A stretch of DNA of 64,000 nt from Volvariella volvacea V23 (Eukaryota > Basidiomycota > Agaricomycetes > Agaricales > Pluteaceae). How positions within the stretch are numbered: position 1 is the stretch's first letter; every line of letters begins with the position of its first letter. The DNA lies in assembly GCA_000349905.1 (NCBI GenBank), contig KB722736.1, forward strand, positions 3,298,754-3,362,753. The letters run 5' to 3'. The position numbers and the translations under genes are program-made. This document shows positions 11,171 through 23,039 of this stretch, one piece after another. The notes under the pieces were generated by a model. It saw only the letters and a list, made by a program, of their open reading frames with translations, did not search any database and was not told where the DNA came from.

Positions 11171-12508
11171 CTAGTGCCGCTTTCCTCGTCCCGTCGCATG
11201 CTTCTTCCCTTCAGACGCCGAGTCTAGGAACCCGCCCAGTTCCAGTGCATTGCGTGCAGCTTGGTTAATGTGCTTGAACCGATCTGGACCAAGGTGTATG
11301 CCACCAAAGTAGCGGGTCACCACAACTAGCACATTATTCACCTCCTGCGAGACCGACTTCTCCAACACGAATCCTAACACAGGATGAAAAAGTACCCACC
11401 AGTATCTGCAGGAGGTGAGCTAATCGACCGCCAGCTGCGGTTTCGCCGTCATCGTTGTTATCTCGTGAACCAATCGTCACTTCAGGTGCAGCAGCGAATG
11501 GTGGTCAACTGCGCACCTTGGTGCTGAAGGCCTCCAACTTGACATCGCCAAGCATTAATAATTGGATGGGCAGCGCGTGCCAACCGTCGATCCGACATTA
11601 AACGATTGAGGATGACTGGAACCTAAGCATGCAAAGCCTTTGGTATTTGCGATTTCTGAATGTACTACGGTCGCACCCACCTGGGAGGGATCGGTGATGT
11701 GGCATGCCCTACCGATAAAACTACTTTTACGATCCGTGATCGGTTCGGCTACGAACATCTGTAAGCCAGCTGGCATGCCAACAATTGGTAGGGGAGTGAT
11801 ATCTTGCTGAACTTGTTCAACTTCGTCATCCTGATGTGCCTGATGACGAGCAGCCTGATGCTCCTTTGCATCTTCTCTGACCAAAGCACCAGCCTTTTCA
11901 GCACTGAGCTTGTCCTCATGCCACGCATTACAGCGTTCAATCACGTTTTGGAGCCCGTCAAATACACAAATGGTATCAGCAGTCCATTCCACACCTGAGA
12001 TCGAGATGTACGTCCTCAAGATGGCACCGAAAAGACCCGAGTCAGCACCAAATGCCCCTATATATCTTGACAGAAGTTGCAACTGAGGCGGTGACGAAGT
12101 TGGGTATGTTGGGGGTAGAGATATCAACACTCGAATGGGTATATCTTCGTGGGGTGCCGGCAGCCTAGAGCAGGTTTCGTTAGTTAGGGATTTGATACAA
12201 CACCTAGAGGGCCGATTCACGTTAGGTGCGCCTCGTAGCGTATGGTCCCCGGGTCTCGTACGTTTCCACTGCTATTAGGAGTAGTGGGATGCCAGATCCT
12301 TATAGATTCTTCGCCATAGATGGATTGTAGCACTATGTCATTTCCAGGAACCAAAGTATGAGCGAATTTTGCTTTCAATTGCTCGTGCTTTCTCACCTTG
12401 AATTTCAGAGGCAACCTGCTCCCGATCAGGATCGGCTGAGAGCTCTGCGATCAGTTCCTGTATTTCTTCAACATAGTCCCTATTGGAGTCTGCGTTGGGA
12501 GACGACAT
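11171..12508 (-). CDS. YIH1: IMPACT/YIH1 family protein (RWD + UPF0029)
   Basis: Six exons (12397-12508, 12221-12332, 11681-12164, 11517-11622, 11400-11461, 11171-11344) sum to 1050 nt, giving 349 aa, close to other fungal members. Residues about 1-130 are an RWD domain (EEIQELIAELSA...LQSIYGEESIRIW...ISLPPTYPTSSPPQLQL). A charged linker rich in HQ/DE follows. The C-terminal ancient UPF0029 domain reads KSSFIGRACHITDP, NDDGETAAGGRLAHLLQIL and VVVTRYFGGIHLGPDRF. Yih1/IMPACT competes through its RWD for Gcn1 and so restrains activation of the kinase Gcn2 on amino-acid starvation. It is divergent from ATG29 with 159 bp between start codons. Confidence 0.95.
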
Positions 12509-12667
12509 CGAGAATACCTAGACTGGAGGAGAGTTTTCGAGGTAGAAGACAAACGATGACCCTGATAGTTGGTTTGGTTAATTAGTCAATTGGACACCTC
12601 GCGTCTTCCGCTTATGTTCATGACCCTTTTATGACCGGCTAACACCTTTGGCTCTCTGACTGCAACA
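12509..12667. promoter_or_regulatory. bidirectional promoter YIH1 / ATG29
   Basis: 159 bases between divergent start codons. It contains an inverted CCAAT box (ATTGG, 12589-12593). Overlapping its upstream side is TTAGTCA (12582-12588), whose complement TGACTAA is one base away from the bZIP/Gcn4-type site TGACTCA. The CCAAT call is the stronger of the two, and both are single-copy matches that could occur by chance. Confidence 0.35.
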
Positions 12668-14058
12668 ATGCCTGCCCCACCCGTCCGTGTCATTGTTCGA
12701 CTACCATATAACCGCCCTCACAGCCCAGATCCACCGATACCCGATCCCCCTCGCGTGAGTAGCTGTGTAACCTGGACATGGCCTTTGGGACGAGTCTTTC
12801 CTCTAGGTTGAGTGGACACAAGAGAAAGCGGATATCCTGTGGAAGGTTATCGAAAGGGCTCGGTCTAGTGAGAATGCTGGCACAGATTGTGAGTTCGTGC
12901 ACCACACAATTCGCCGAACTTGGCGACTCAATGTAACGGTGGCGCAGGGAAGGGCTTGGCTTCACACTTGGAAGTACAATTGCCCTATCTACTCTACCGC
13001 GTAAATGCGAGATTCCAGGAAGATATACGAGGTCTGAAGGATATACAAGGCGCCTTTAGCCCAGCCGTGCCCAAAGCCCCTGCTCCAGAGGGCATTGACG
13101 ACGGCCATGGTGACAAAGGGAATCGAGCAACGAATAGATTAGGTGCAAGTCGTCTCATTTCATCCGTACGGTTGACTGCACCTTTGGGTGTTCGAACTCG
13201 TATAAACTCGGTGGGGCATAATTCTCGACCGCGGAATCCCATTTCAGCCTCAACGGCGACTTTGCGAAGTCCTAAACGCTATGTGCCAATGCGGCCTGCC
13301 ACGCCTTCTTCATCGGAAGATGAGGGCACAGACTCTGAGGAGGAAATAGCGCGCAAAGAGGAAGAGGCAGAAAGAAAGGCAGAGGAGCAAGAACTGTTGG
13401 ATAACAAGTTGAAGGAGTTGCAGAGAATGATGACGAACGACACCCTTGGACTCGTTAGTGCACCACCTCGTAGGGGAAAGAGAGGGAGGACAGGCGTTGC
13501 TTCTCCCAGCTCGCTCTCCAGCAGCTCTAGACATGATACCTTGTCAAGCAGAAGTAACAGTCAGAGTGTATCCAGTGTCAATTCCCCTCAAGGTTCTATT
13601 CCAGAGATACCATCATCCCCGCAAGACTCTCAGTCACTTTCTCCCGGACCGCGCAGCCCTGGACCTTCGTCACCCCGTCGTGCCTTCTCCCCGCGATATG
13701 GCCACCTGGGCAACCGGCCACCCAGCGAATACGATAGTATTCAAGGCTCAGAGACTTCCAGTCTAAGTGATTTTAGTGGTAAGCATACACTTGAGAATTT
13801 CCGTGCCATTCGAGCGTTATTTATGGTTTTATAGACAGCAGCCTTTTGGCATCTGGCCTAGACAGCCCATCGTTCTCAGGTGTGAGAACTAGCGCACGAG
13901 GTGCTGGTTCAAGGGTGTACGTAAAGAGCACAGTGGAGTCAAGCTTATGCTGATCGAGTGTCATTTCAGGTCACAATACTCTCGGAATAGGGCTGCGGGG
14001 AGAACGTCGGGGTTCCCCCTTTGAGCTTGTGAACGCGCTTACAGATCGCCTTGGTTAG
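12668..14058 (+). CDS. ATG29: autophagy-related protein 29
   Basis: Exons 12668-12754, 12807-12888, 12948-13778, 13835-13879 and 13970-14058 sum to 1134 nt in frame, giving 377 aa. The first 90 residues match the Atg29 N-terminal domain: VRVIVRLPYNRP, a proline-rich PDPP, VEWTQEKADILWKVIERA, then TDWKGLASHLEVQLPYLLYR. The rest is disordered and Ser/Pro-rich, with an acidic-basic helix at about residues 190-220. It ends in a short conserved-looking element, RRGSPFELVNALTDRLG. Atg29 with Atg17 and Atg31 scaffolds the phagophore assembly site. The last intron is ambiguous: a GTACGT donor at about 13919 is also possible and gives a different short tail, ending about 35 nt earlier. Confidence 0.85.
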
Positions 14059-14391
14059 AACGCGTCAGCCCGCACGCGTATGCTTTTGTATGCCTATGTT
14101 CTAGTAATTTCCTTGTTATCCTGTGCACATGTATATAAGCCCACCAGTCCCTCTCTATGTACGATGCCAACTTGCCCCCACCAAAGCCTATAGCTCCCCA
14201 TCTAGACATTGCGGCGGTCACGCTCAATCAACCCCTGAAAGACTTCCAAATTTGCCTCCGAAGGAGCTCGTCAACTTCCTTTGACCTCATTCCATCATTG
14301 CTGTCACCCTTATCTTAAATCTTGCACCTCGCTCGTCCCTCGCCCAACTTCCGTAAATCGCCTGATCCTCTGACTCTCAGCACATCAACCT
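14059..14391. other. intergenic, promoter of DDI1
   Basis: 333 bases between co-directional genes. The 3' half is pyrimidine-rich (14290-14390), as is common just upstream of fungal starts. No gene is seen. Confidence 0.4.
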
Positions 14392-16206
14392 ATGGAGCTG
14401 ACATTTATTGACGAGCTGGGGCACTCATTCGTCGTCGAGATCGACCCCAATATGGAGCTGGAGAATGTTATGGCTTTGCTTGAAGCGGAAGTTGGTTCTA
14501 AGTTTCGTCTTGCCTCTACTAAACACTAATTTGACATCAACTTGGGTGGTCCCTGCTTCATATATGACAGAGCGGTATTCCTGTTGCGGAGCAAAGCATC
14601 ACATACAACGGGAGGGAACTCAAGAACCCCAAATCTACAATGAGACAGCTTGGAGTGGAGGGTAATGCAGCAATGCTTATGTTAAGACGAACCGTATCCA
14701 ATGCTGCTGGACGGTGAGTATAGTTGTCTTGAGTAATCGCAGAAACCGAGACCCTATTCCCAGGCCAATAGAGCGCGATGCTGAAATGATGAGATTGCAA
14801 CTTCTCGGAGATCCATCTCTAATGAGGCAATTGCAGGAGGTCTGTGTCTTTATTCAATTGAAGCCCTGATGCGGGATGAGCAACGCAGGCCATCAAATAT
14901 GGCCAACTCGCGTCCTCCACTCACCTCCAAGGCGCCTATAATCACAAGGAATCTCACACATCCCTATTCAGACCCAACCAGAGCTTGCGGCTGCAGCTCA
15001 AAATAACCCCGCACGCTTCGCAGAACTGCTACGACATACCAGAGAAAGGCAGTATGATGCAGAGCTGGCCCGCCAAAGGGAAATCGACAATCTGAATGCC
15101 GATCCATTTGATGTCGAGGCTCAACGAAGAATTGAGGAGGCTATCCGACAGCAGGCGGTGATGGAAAACATGGAGCATGCATTGGAGTATTCACCAGAGA
15201 GTTTTGGTAGAGTCACAATGCTTTAGTGAGTCCCTGGTGTGCTGTCTGTCTTCACTGAACCATATTCACCATGGTACACAGTATCCCGGTAGAAGTGAAT
15301 GGGCACCCAGTGAAAGCATTCGTGGATAGTGGTGCTCAGCAGACGATCAGTACGTCTCAGTGTTTCCCCCAAGTTCTAATATCTAATCATCTTTACGTTG
15401 GCAGTGAGCCCTGAATGCGCNNNNNNNNNNNNNNNNNNNNNNNNNNNNNNNNNNNNNNNNNNNNNNNNNNNNNNNNNNNNNNNNNNNNNNNNNNNNNNNN
15501 NNNNNNNNNNNNNNNNNNNNGGAATTATGCGGGTGAGTACACGGTGTCTACGTTTATTCTTTCACACTAATGTCTTCGCATTAGAATAATGAGACTTCTT
15601 GATGTTCGGTTTGCTGGAGTAGCTCGCGGTGTAGGGACAGCTAAAATCTTAGGGCGGGTACACAGTGCCCAGCTTAAACTGGCAGACTTATTCCTTCCTT
15701 GCTCATTCACGATTATGGAGGTAAGATTAGTTTGCCTACCAGACGATCTGTTCAAACCTGCGTCATAGGGCAGAGACGTCGACCTGCTCCTGGGTCTAGA
15801 TATGCTTAAAGCCCATCAAGCCTGTATAGACCTAGAGAAGAATGTTCTCCGTATTCAAGGCCGTGAAGTGCGCTTCCTCTCAGAACACGAACTCCCTGAG
15901 AAAGCTCGCGATCCCCACCACGCCGAAGCAGCGGAGGCAGCGGCAGCAGCCAACACAGCACCTCCACCACCAAACCCTGGACCAAGTTCCAGTAAGAACC
16001 CATCTTTCCCCGGCAGTGGCAACACTCTAGGTGGCAGTCCCAGTGGCCGAAACCCTGGACCAACACAACGACCGGCCCCTCAACGGTTCCCCGAGAAGGA
16101 TATTAATACATTGATGGGCTTTGGGGCTACCCGAGAGGTCGCAATTTCGGCCTTGGAGGCCGCTAATGGCAACATTGACATCGCAGCGTCATTGTTGTTT
16201 AGTTAG
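14392..16206 (+). CDS. DDI1: DDI1, ubiquitin shuttle with retroviral-like aspartyl protease fold
   Basis: Domains in order. A ubiquitin-like domain spans about residues 1-80 ([20 protein letters not shown]...[19 protein letters not shown]). A helical linker follows ([33 protein letters not shown]). The aspartyl protease domain has the catalytic [10 protein letters not shown] and the flap-side [10 protein letters not shown]...LLLGLDML. A Pro/Ser/Gly linker comes next, then a C-terminal UBA domain ([32 protein letters not shown]). DDI1 delivers or cleaves polyubiquitinated substrates at the proteasome and acts in proteotoxic and DNA stress. A run of 100 N falls inside the protease domain just after SPEC; the flanks suggest that almost nothing is missing there. 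Short introns occur throughout. Confidence 0.97.
15421..15520. other. assembly gap (100 N)
   Basis: Exactly 100 N, the usual placeholder for a gap of unknown size, inside the DDI1 protease domain. The sequence before ends in codons for SPEC plus GC. The sequence after opens G-GAA-TTA-TGC-GG and then an intron donor. Confidence 0.98.
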
Positions 16207-16385
16207 TCGTCGTGGACCATCTGCTGTTGGAGACAAAAGAATTCTTGGATTCTGAGTGGGTAATAGTATTAGATACAACCTCTACATGAGGGACGATACA
16301 AATCCTGCGATGTAACAGCTGCAATGTATGATAGCGATAAAACAAAAACTCAGGCTACATCGAACGCACCAACCGGGCCTATTAT

Positions 16386-17796
16386 CTATATCAAGCTGAC
16401 TCTTGTCCTTACTAGCCCACCTCGCCAATTATGCATTCCCGCAGATCGATGATGTGACCACTCGCTTTGCATCCGAGAAAATGCGTCTTGTATGTGTTCT
16501 GGCCTTAACGGCGTTCTGGCTTCTGGTGGGGGTAGGAAGAGAGAGTTAACAGGCATTATATACTCTTCATCCGGTGAATCCTCCCGTCTGCGCTTCTCTG
16601 CTGGACCGCCCATACCCATAGCCTTCCGCTTACCCATAACGGGGGATGCATACTCCTCACGCAAGTAAGACTCCTCCAAGGACTTCTTGACTGCTAGCCC
16701 AGCTAGCGTTAGCGAACGAACCATTTCGAAGGCCAAGAATCCGACGATATCGACCGTGTCATCGTTTGCCCTGAGGTCCAGGTGTGCAGGTAGGTTTAGG
16801 AAGTCACGAAAGCGTTTACCTAAGGGAAATGAGAGTTATCACTTGGAGTATTATCGTGAATGCTACCTAGACGCACCCTTTCGATATGTAAATGACGCCT
16901 GGCGACAGTCAGAGTAATGCTGGTACTCTTCCCGAGTCATTTGTCTGGTAGCCTCGTCCGCTTCCTGCACATAGTCATTAACTCATGCCACCAACAAGAC
17001 GTCCATTGCTCACCTTGAGTCGCTGCACTGAAGCCTCGTGAGCCTCAATGTCATCCTCATCCTCTTCATCATCCTCCAGATGCCCACTCTGCCTCAATAC
17101 TTCCGAGTATATCGTCATAATCTCCCATGGAAGCTTGATCGTTATCTTTTGTGCTTTCGCCGTCAACTTGTCTTCACCGCACCGCAAAAGTCAGCCTCAC
17201 ATTCAGTGTATCATCATGCAAACTACAACTCACCGTCCGCGCCATCTTCTAGTGCTTCAACTTCAACACCGCCACCACCGTCACCACCACTGTCTTTAGC
17301 ATGCTTTCGTACATCCTTCCATGAGAGGTACGTTCTCAGCCTGTTGACTTTGCCTCTATCGTGGCGAATGAGGAATATTAGGTCTTCTGCTGACAGGTAA
17401 CGCGCGCCTCTCCTATTTGCCAGTGCACGAGCTTGAAATATCTTTGAGGTTTTACATTGCATAGAGCGACATTGCGTGGTGGCAGTACTTCAATGTCAGT
17501 CAAAGCACCCTGAGTAGCAGGACAAGCCACTTACCAATTCAATAAGCTGACTACGCACGATATCCTCCACCAAATTAACAGTCTCGGGATTTGGATCTTG
17601 CACCTCTCCGAATACGAACATCTAATAGTGTACGGTGGGCAGCACACAGAAGACACGAAAGGCGAGCATGAACACATATTTAAACCCTATCAAGCAATAA
17701 TGCCCCTACCATTTGTGATATTTCTTGGGTATATTTGTATTCTCTGGGAGCGTTTGGCGGCGGTGCTTCTATCCCTGGTTTCTTCAGCGTGGCCAT
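16386..17796 (-). CDS. SPT3: SAGA complex subunit SPT3
   Basis: Six exons (17710-17796, 17535-17621, 17234-17441, 17014-17171, 16877-16964, 16386-16819) sum to 1062 nt in frame, giving 353 aa. The N-terminal histone-fold reads [32 protein letters not shown], then [20 protein letters not shown], the TAF13-like half. The second histone-fold (TAF11-like) covers [19 protein letters not shown], then [15 protein letters not shown]. In SAGA, Spt3 contacts TBP and delivers it to promoters. An acidic insert ([13 protein letters not shown]) lies between the folds. It is tail to tail with DDI1, 179 bp apart. Confidence 0.95.
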
Positions 17797-18107
17797 TGCA
17801 ACTGATGCGAGAGGACTAGGTGCGTATAACAGTGACCCAGGATGGACTGACGGTACAGAGGGGAAGTTGTGTGGACACGTGACACAAACCCAGGTGGTCA
17901 AATCCAAGCACCCATCAGCACCACGACGCATGAAAGCTTGGTATTCGTAGTGTATATGATGCTAATTTGTATGTACTCTAAATATCGATAGTAGACAGCA
18001 ATTCAGAGAAACAATGCAATAATTAGAACAAAGTACAATTCGTCGTTGGGTCCATCAAATCTCAAATGCATCAACTCAGTCCCAGTACACTCGCCCATAG
18101 CCCAAGG
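17797..18107. other. intergenic SPT3 promoter / PAH1 3' region
   Basis: 311 bases. It holds the upstream region of SPT3 and the terminator side of PAH1, with AT-rich stretches near 17940-18060 that could include the PAH1 poly(A) region. No gene is seen. Confidence 0.4.
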
Positions 18108-21100
18108 TTATATAAAAGGCACTTTCTTCATCTCGATTGTGTTGAAGAACTCGTCATTGAACTGTTCATCTTCCTCTTGTCCAAGCCCACCTTCATCGTC
18201 TCCATACTGATATTCGTCCGCATATCCCTCATCCTCACCTCTCTCACCATCCTCTCCGTGCCCAAACCCATCCTCCTGTTCCTCATCCTCATCAAAACCG
18301 AAGTACTTGTCATCCAAAGATCCAGGCATACTGGTCATACTCCTTCTCCTACTCCTCCTTCTCCTCCTCGCAACCAACTTCTTTTTCCCAGTCCCATCAT
18401 CCTCCCACTGTTCTTCTTCCTCAGATTCGCCACCTTCCGAGCTAGCGTAGGTAAATGACAACGAGGACACGGACGTTGACCCAGGACTAGTACTCCTCTT
18501 ATGCGAACTGATGGCCCATCCGTTCCTCTCATTGCCATTGCCATTCACGTCATTGGTGCTCTCCTTGGTCGACCCGAACCCAAGCGTTGAGCTCAACCTC
18601 TCAAATGACGACATCTGGATCAGCTGCGAACTTCGTTTCGCTAGCCCGGATTCACTCCCGTTTCCATTCCTACTCGGGTATCCTTTACTACTATCACCAC
18701 CATACGCCATCTGGTCTTTATCCAAGCTCGATTCCATCGTAGTTGGTAACATTGTCGACGACCGACTTGCGCCAAGACTGAAGTTCCTCAATCGAGCCAA
18801 CGCACTTCGATTAGACGTATCGGAGCGTGCACTGAGAGCAGGAGAAGGTGGAGATAAGTCAGGTAAGGCGAACTCTTGTAATGGGGGTCGCCAGTAATTG
18901 AAGTCTGTGTATTCTGGTGTCCATTTGCGATTTATAGGTGGAAACATCTGATCGACGAGGTCCGTCATATGGATATATCTGTGTTATCATGGCGATGCGC
19001 AGCATCGATGAAACGCAGAAACAAAAGCAGGGACAAAATCGGTCAATTTCAGCCATACCAAACGCTCGAAGTGACGTACGATGATTTATATCCTGCCAAC
19101 TCCAACAACTCTAACTTGACCTCCCCTGATGAATCGATTGTAAAGATCCTCGAACTCGGGACATTCACGCTTCGATATGAAAGGGCATCCGTAATTCGAT
19201 TTCCGAATCCTCCATAGAACGGATTTTTTGCCGTTTCCCCGAATAAATTTCTGATATCCCGCAGACAAGCCATTTTAAAGATCTCTGGTTTGCGCATAAT
19301 GACTTCCCTGTTATAGTGACAGCATTCAGTAGCCTATTCGACCAAGAATACGTCCGTCTACTCACCGATGAAGCGATGCCATTAATCTATCAGGACTCAT
19401 AATCACAGGTCCTTCAGGGAGTTGGTAATTGTTCTGCTTAATGCCTTTGAGGTAATCCCTCGTAGCATCGGCCTGACCAATAGCTCTTGACGTCAGATAC
19501 ATAATCTTATATCCATTCCGACAGATATCGGTATAGAGCTTTGCAACACCCAGGTGGGTCCAATCCTTGCCAATCATGGCAAATACGTGACCCAGCCCAT
19601 CCGACCTGAATACAAAAGAATCAACATTGAGAGCGTAAAAAAACAAGATAGTGCTCACTTGGTGATGGTCCCGTCAATGTCCGAAATAACCACATGGTCG
19701 CTTGAGTCCCAGACAAATATCCGGGCACTACAAGCAACGATGCCAGTAGCGGACAGGGAGAACGTAATTTGGTTAGCACCAGGCTTCAAGTCAAGGGCTT
19801 TCTTCAAAAATAAAATAGTGATGACATGTGCATATACACAGTAGGACAGGCTGAACTTACCAGTTGATCCGAGGTCAACCTCAATGTCTTTGCATACCTC
19901 TTTCTCGTTACTTGTTTTTGCATAGGTGGGGACACGGTGTGCGACACAACAGGCTTATGCACAGGCGTGGATGGTAGAGCTGGCGCTGACCCCGCATGCG
20001 GGACCTCGTCCATTGAAGGCCTCCGTGTCACAGCTTCGCTGACCTGAAGAAATGGACGTAAGCAATATAGCAGATGTTGATTGCTTCATTCGTACTCACC
20101 GGTGCTGTTGTGGCCCTCGCTGGAGGCTTGATCTCAGGCGTTGTATCCACTTTCCGCCGGCTCCTGCTCCACCACTGCACCCAAGATAGTGTACTCGACC
20201 TGGCAGGTGTCGTTACAGTTTTCGCGTCCGGTTGAAGCGTTGGTTCTGGTGGTTCCGACTTTGACCTGTTGAAAGGTGTGAGGGACTCGTTTTCGGCCTC
20301 ATCTTCTGATGTAGGGGAGAGGGGACGAGGGGGAAGGGCTTCCACACGATGCTTGATAGTTGCTTGTCTCCAATGTACCAGAGCAGTCATAAATGGTGAG
20401 TTGTCTTGACGAGTGATATACCTTGCGGGCGAGTCAGGTAGATGCCTTAGGGAGGATGTGTTGGGACTTACTGGTCTCTAGTCCATCTCATAACTAATCG
20501 TGTATCGTGAACAATACTCTCGTCATCTATGAACTTGTCGAATTCAATCCTTCCCCTTTCGAACAGCTTTGCAGCCTCTTCCACGTTCCGTGGATCGAAG
20601 ACTTTCTTGCCACCATGTGCGCCATCCTTCAATTTCCTCCCTCTCTCCCTTCTCTCTCCTTCGGATTCTTCGTGCTCTTCTCCTTCGTCTGTGGGTACGC
20701 TTAATTCGAAGGACAACCTTCTGTCTTCAACCACCAGTACGAATCTCCTTGGGTCTAGCTTACTGGCCCTCAGCACTCCATTAACTCCCAGCAGCATCTT
20801 CAGATCCTCGACCCTCTGCTGTCCATCCAACTCGTCTTCAAATTCAGGCGGCAACTCCCTCGACTTCCGCAGCTGTGACGGACTACCATCCAATGTTGGG
20901 GGTACACTTCGACTCCTGGCATGGTCCAGTTCACCCTGGTCATCCTCCAAGTCCGAGTCCGCGTCATCTACACTCCTCGGCAGATGCAAACTCATGAGCC
21001 TTGTCTTGCCTTTGCTCCACGTAGCGGCATCCCTCATCGGTGTCATGGTATTCTTGGAAAAGGAGGTTTGGAGAGGTGAAGGCTGGGGGAATGCACCCCA

Positions 21101-22082
21101 CTCCCAGGAGTATTCCTGCACAGGAGGTGAAAGTTTAGACGAGGGGGGGGCTGGTTGGTCATGGGCCTCGACGTCGGGTGGCGGTTCTGAAGTTGCTCTT
21201 ACTACGGGGAAAGAGAAAGAGGCGGGCAGTCTTGGTCTGCTTTCGTCGGCATGGGGGGAGTATGGAGGTGGGGGTGGTTTGGAATCGTCGTCGTGGCACT
21301 CTTTGGTAGATCGTATTGTCCGTTCTGAACCTTCTCGGCCGTGATGTGCGTGGTAGCCTCGAGCATCCAGGGTCACGTCTATGTGGTGATTAGAACAGAT
21401 TCATCTGGCGGTATATATTAACTTACCGTCATGGTATTCCACCTTGGGGACATGCAAATCAAACTTGATAGACTTGAGGGCTTCGTCTACCCGCCGATCC
21501 TGATCTACCATTTCTGGTGTTCTCGTAGAATCTGGCGATACGTCTAGGGAGGATAGCGTTGTCGGTGCATGATGCATATGCTTGGGCGTGCTTGGTCTCT
21601 GTTCGTCCACTGGAGAAGCATTGAGATCGAGAAACTCTGGCTCCGGAGCAGGGCGTCCGTTGGCAGCTTGGGTATCGTCCTGCCTGTCCTCTGGACGAAC
21701 TGGCTCGAGAATAGGACTTGTTATAAGATCCGCGGGGACATCTTCGTCGGTTTCAAACACGAAGAAGGCCTCTCCAGCCTCCCCAATCTTCATGTGGTAG
21801 GGTATAACCCGGCCGTTGACGGCAACATCGACCTAGGGGATGTCAGGAGCGATAGCAGCGACAGGCGGAGCCGCAGCGCACCTTCTTGTCGCTCGGCCTC
21901 AGCACCTGCCATTTACCAAACCTGACGTGAAATGGAGAACAAACGAGCTCGGTGGCGCCATTTTGACCAGGTCGCTGGATCACGATGACGTCGATTGCGC
22001 CGGTGAGAGTGGAGGGGTTGATGGTGGAGTAGTACTGGTACGGGGCGCTGATGGCACTGACCGCGCCTCTGAGGTAGTTCAT
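18108..22082 (-). CDS. PAH1: phosphatidate phosphatase, lipin family
   Basis: Mg-dependent phosphatidic acid phosphatase that makes diacylglycerol for triacylglycerol and phospholipid synthesis. The N-terminal lipin domain begins at 22082 ([20 protein letters not shown], then DVIVIQRP and the [11 protein letters not shown] turn). A long disordered Ser/Pro/Asp-rich middle (22000-20000) follows. The catalytic HAD-like LNS2 domain starts near 19700 with the DxDxT motif ([29 protein letters not shown]), followed by [30 protein letters not shown]. The tail (18108-18968) is very acidic with a basic RRRRRSRRR stretch, as in yeast Pah1, where acidic tail residues promote Nem1-Spo7 recruitment. Multiple exons; I estimate roughly 1000 residues. 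Confidence 0.96.
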
Positions 22083-22300
22083 CTGAGCGGATGAAGGAGC
22101 GAGCGACGGGCTTGGACCCGGGAGGGACTGGCTCTATCCCCAGCCACTCGCCTTTTTTGGGGTCAGGCATGTGATTCAGCTGGGCATTCAGCCTGCTCAT
22201 CATTTTCACGCGCAGCCGTTGGGGCCAACAATCTCTCATTTGTCGCGCCATATAATCTATTCTAGTCTCCCCAAAAAATATACCCAGCAATGCTCCCTCC

Positions 22301-22849
22301 CTAGTGGTGGTTGCCAGCAGCTTCGTGGTCATAGAGTGGCGCCATTGATGGCTGCAAATAATCAGCTCGTCAGATAATCCATCCACCCATTCACCGACAC
22401 CACGTACAGGAGTGTTGCGTTCCCTGTCGTTTCCCTGTTAGCTATTTCCGGTCTACCGACAAAGCAAACACACTCACCACTTGGTACCGCCAGGGAACAT
22501 CGGCGCTGCACAAGGAACAGCGTGAGTCGAGAGACAACCACGAACAGAGAAGACGCACGGATGTAAGGATCAGGGTGCTTCTTGCTGGCAAGGTCGGCCT
22601 CTGCCTTTTCCAGAATGGCAGCAAGAGCTCGCGGGTCCTGGACGTCACTGGCAATAATCCCATGAAAATTCAGCAATGACCGTTCATCCGAGAAAGCTAC
22701 CGGTTGCGTTCGAATTCAGCCCGGATCTGCAGTGCCTGTTGCCGCCAGAGGTCGCGTCGGACTGTCCAGTCAAGGGCGTTGTTCAAGTAGCGCTTGTACA
22801 AAGACTTGACATATATTCTGTGTGCTGACGAGAACGGTGATGCCGACAT
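22301..22849 (-). CDS. NDUFB9: mitochondrial complex I subunit NDUFB9 (LYR protein)
   Basis: Five exons (22701-22849, 22559-22647, 22478-22505, 22408-22423, 22301-22351) sum to 333 nt, giving 110 aa. The product opens with the LYR-type helix (HRIYVKSLYKRYLNNALDW), then RRDLWRQQALQIRAEFERNR, a second helix LAAILEKAEADLASKKHPDPYI, and the family's FPGGTKWERNTPP. The NDUFB9/B22 subunit is an accessory LYR protein of the complex I membrane arm. Note the 28-nt and 16-nt micro-exons. The family match is by motif order. It is divergent from RRN3 across 190 bp. Confidence 0.88.
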
Positions 22850-23039
22850 TGTCTTGACGAGTTGCTCAAAGTGATAGGGAACGAATTACGGCCAGGCCGA
22901 CGAGTACGAGTGTCGAGAACAGAGTTGTTGGATCCCGATTTGCACCGATTATGTAATTAATTGGCAAAATTAAGATTGAGATAACTGCTTTTATTGCGCT
23001 CACAGCACCGGACGGCTCACGAGTCAAAATCAGTCCGAG
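22850..23039. promoter_or_regulatory. bidirectional promoter NDUFB9 / RRN3
   Basis: 190 bases between the two start codons, with an inverted CCAAT box ATTGG at 22960-22964 in an AT-rich stretch. In fungi, CCAAT/HAP sites are common upstream of respiratory genes, which fits NDUFB9. No other element is recognised. Confidence 0.4.

Noticed and set aside
15421..15520. DDI1 as a gene broken by the gap
   Set aside because: The flanks fit together in frame and the rest of the protein is complete.
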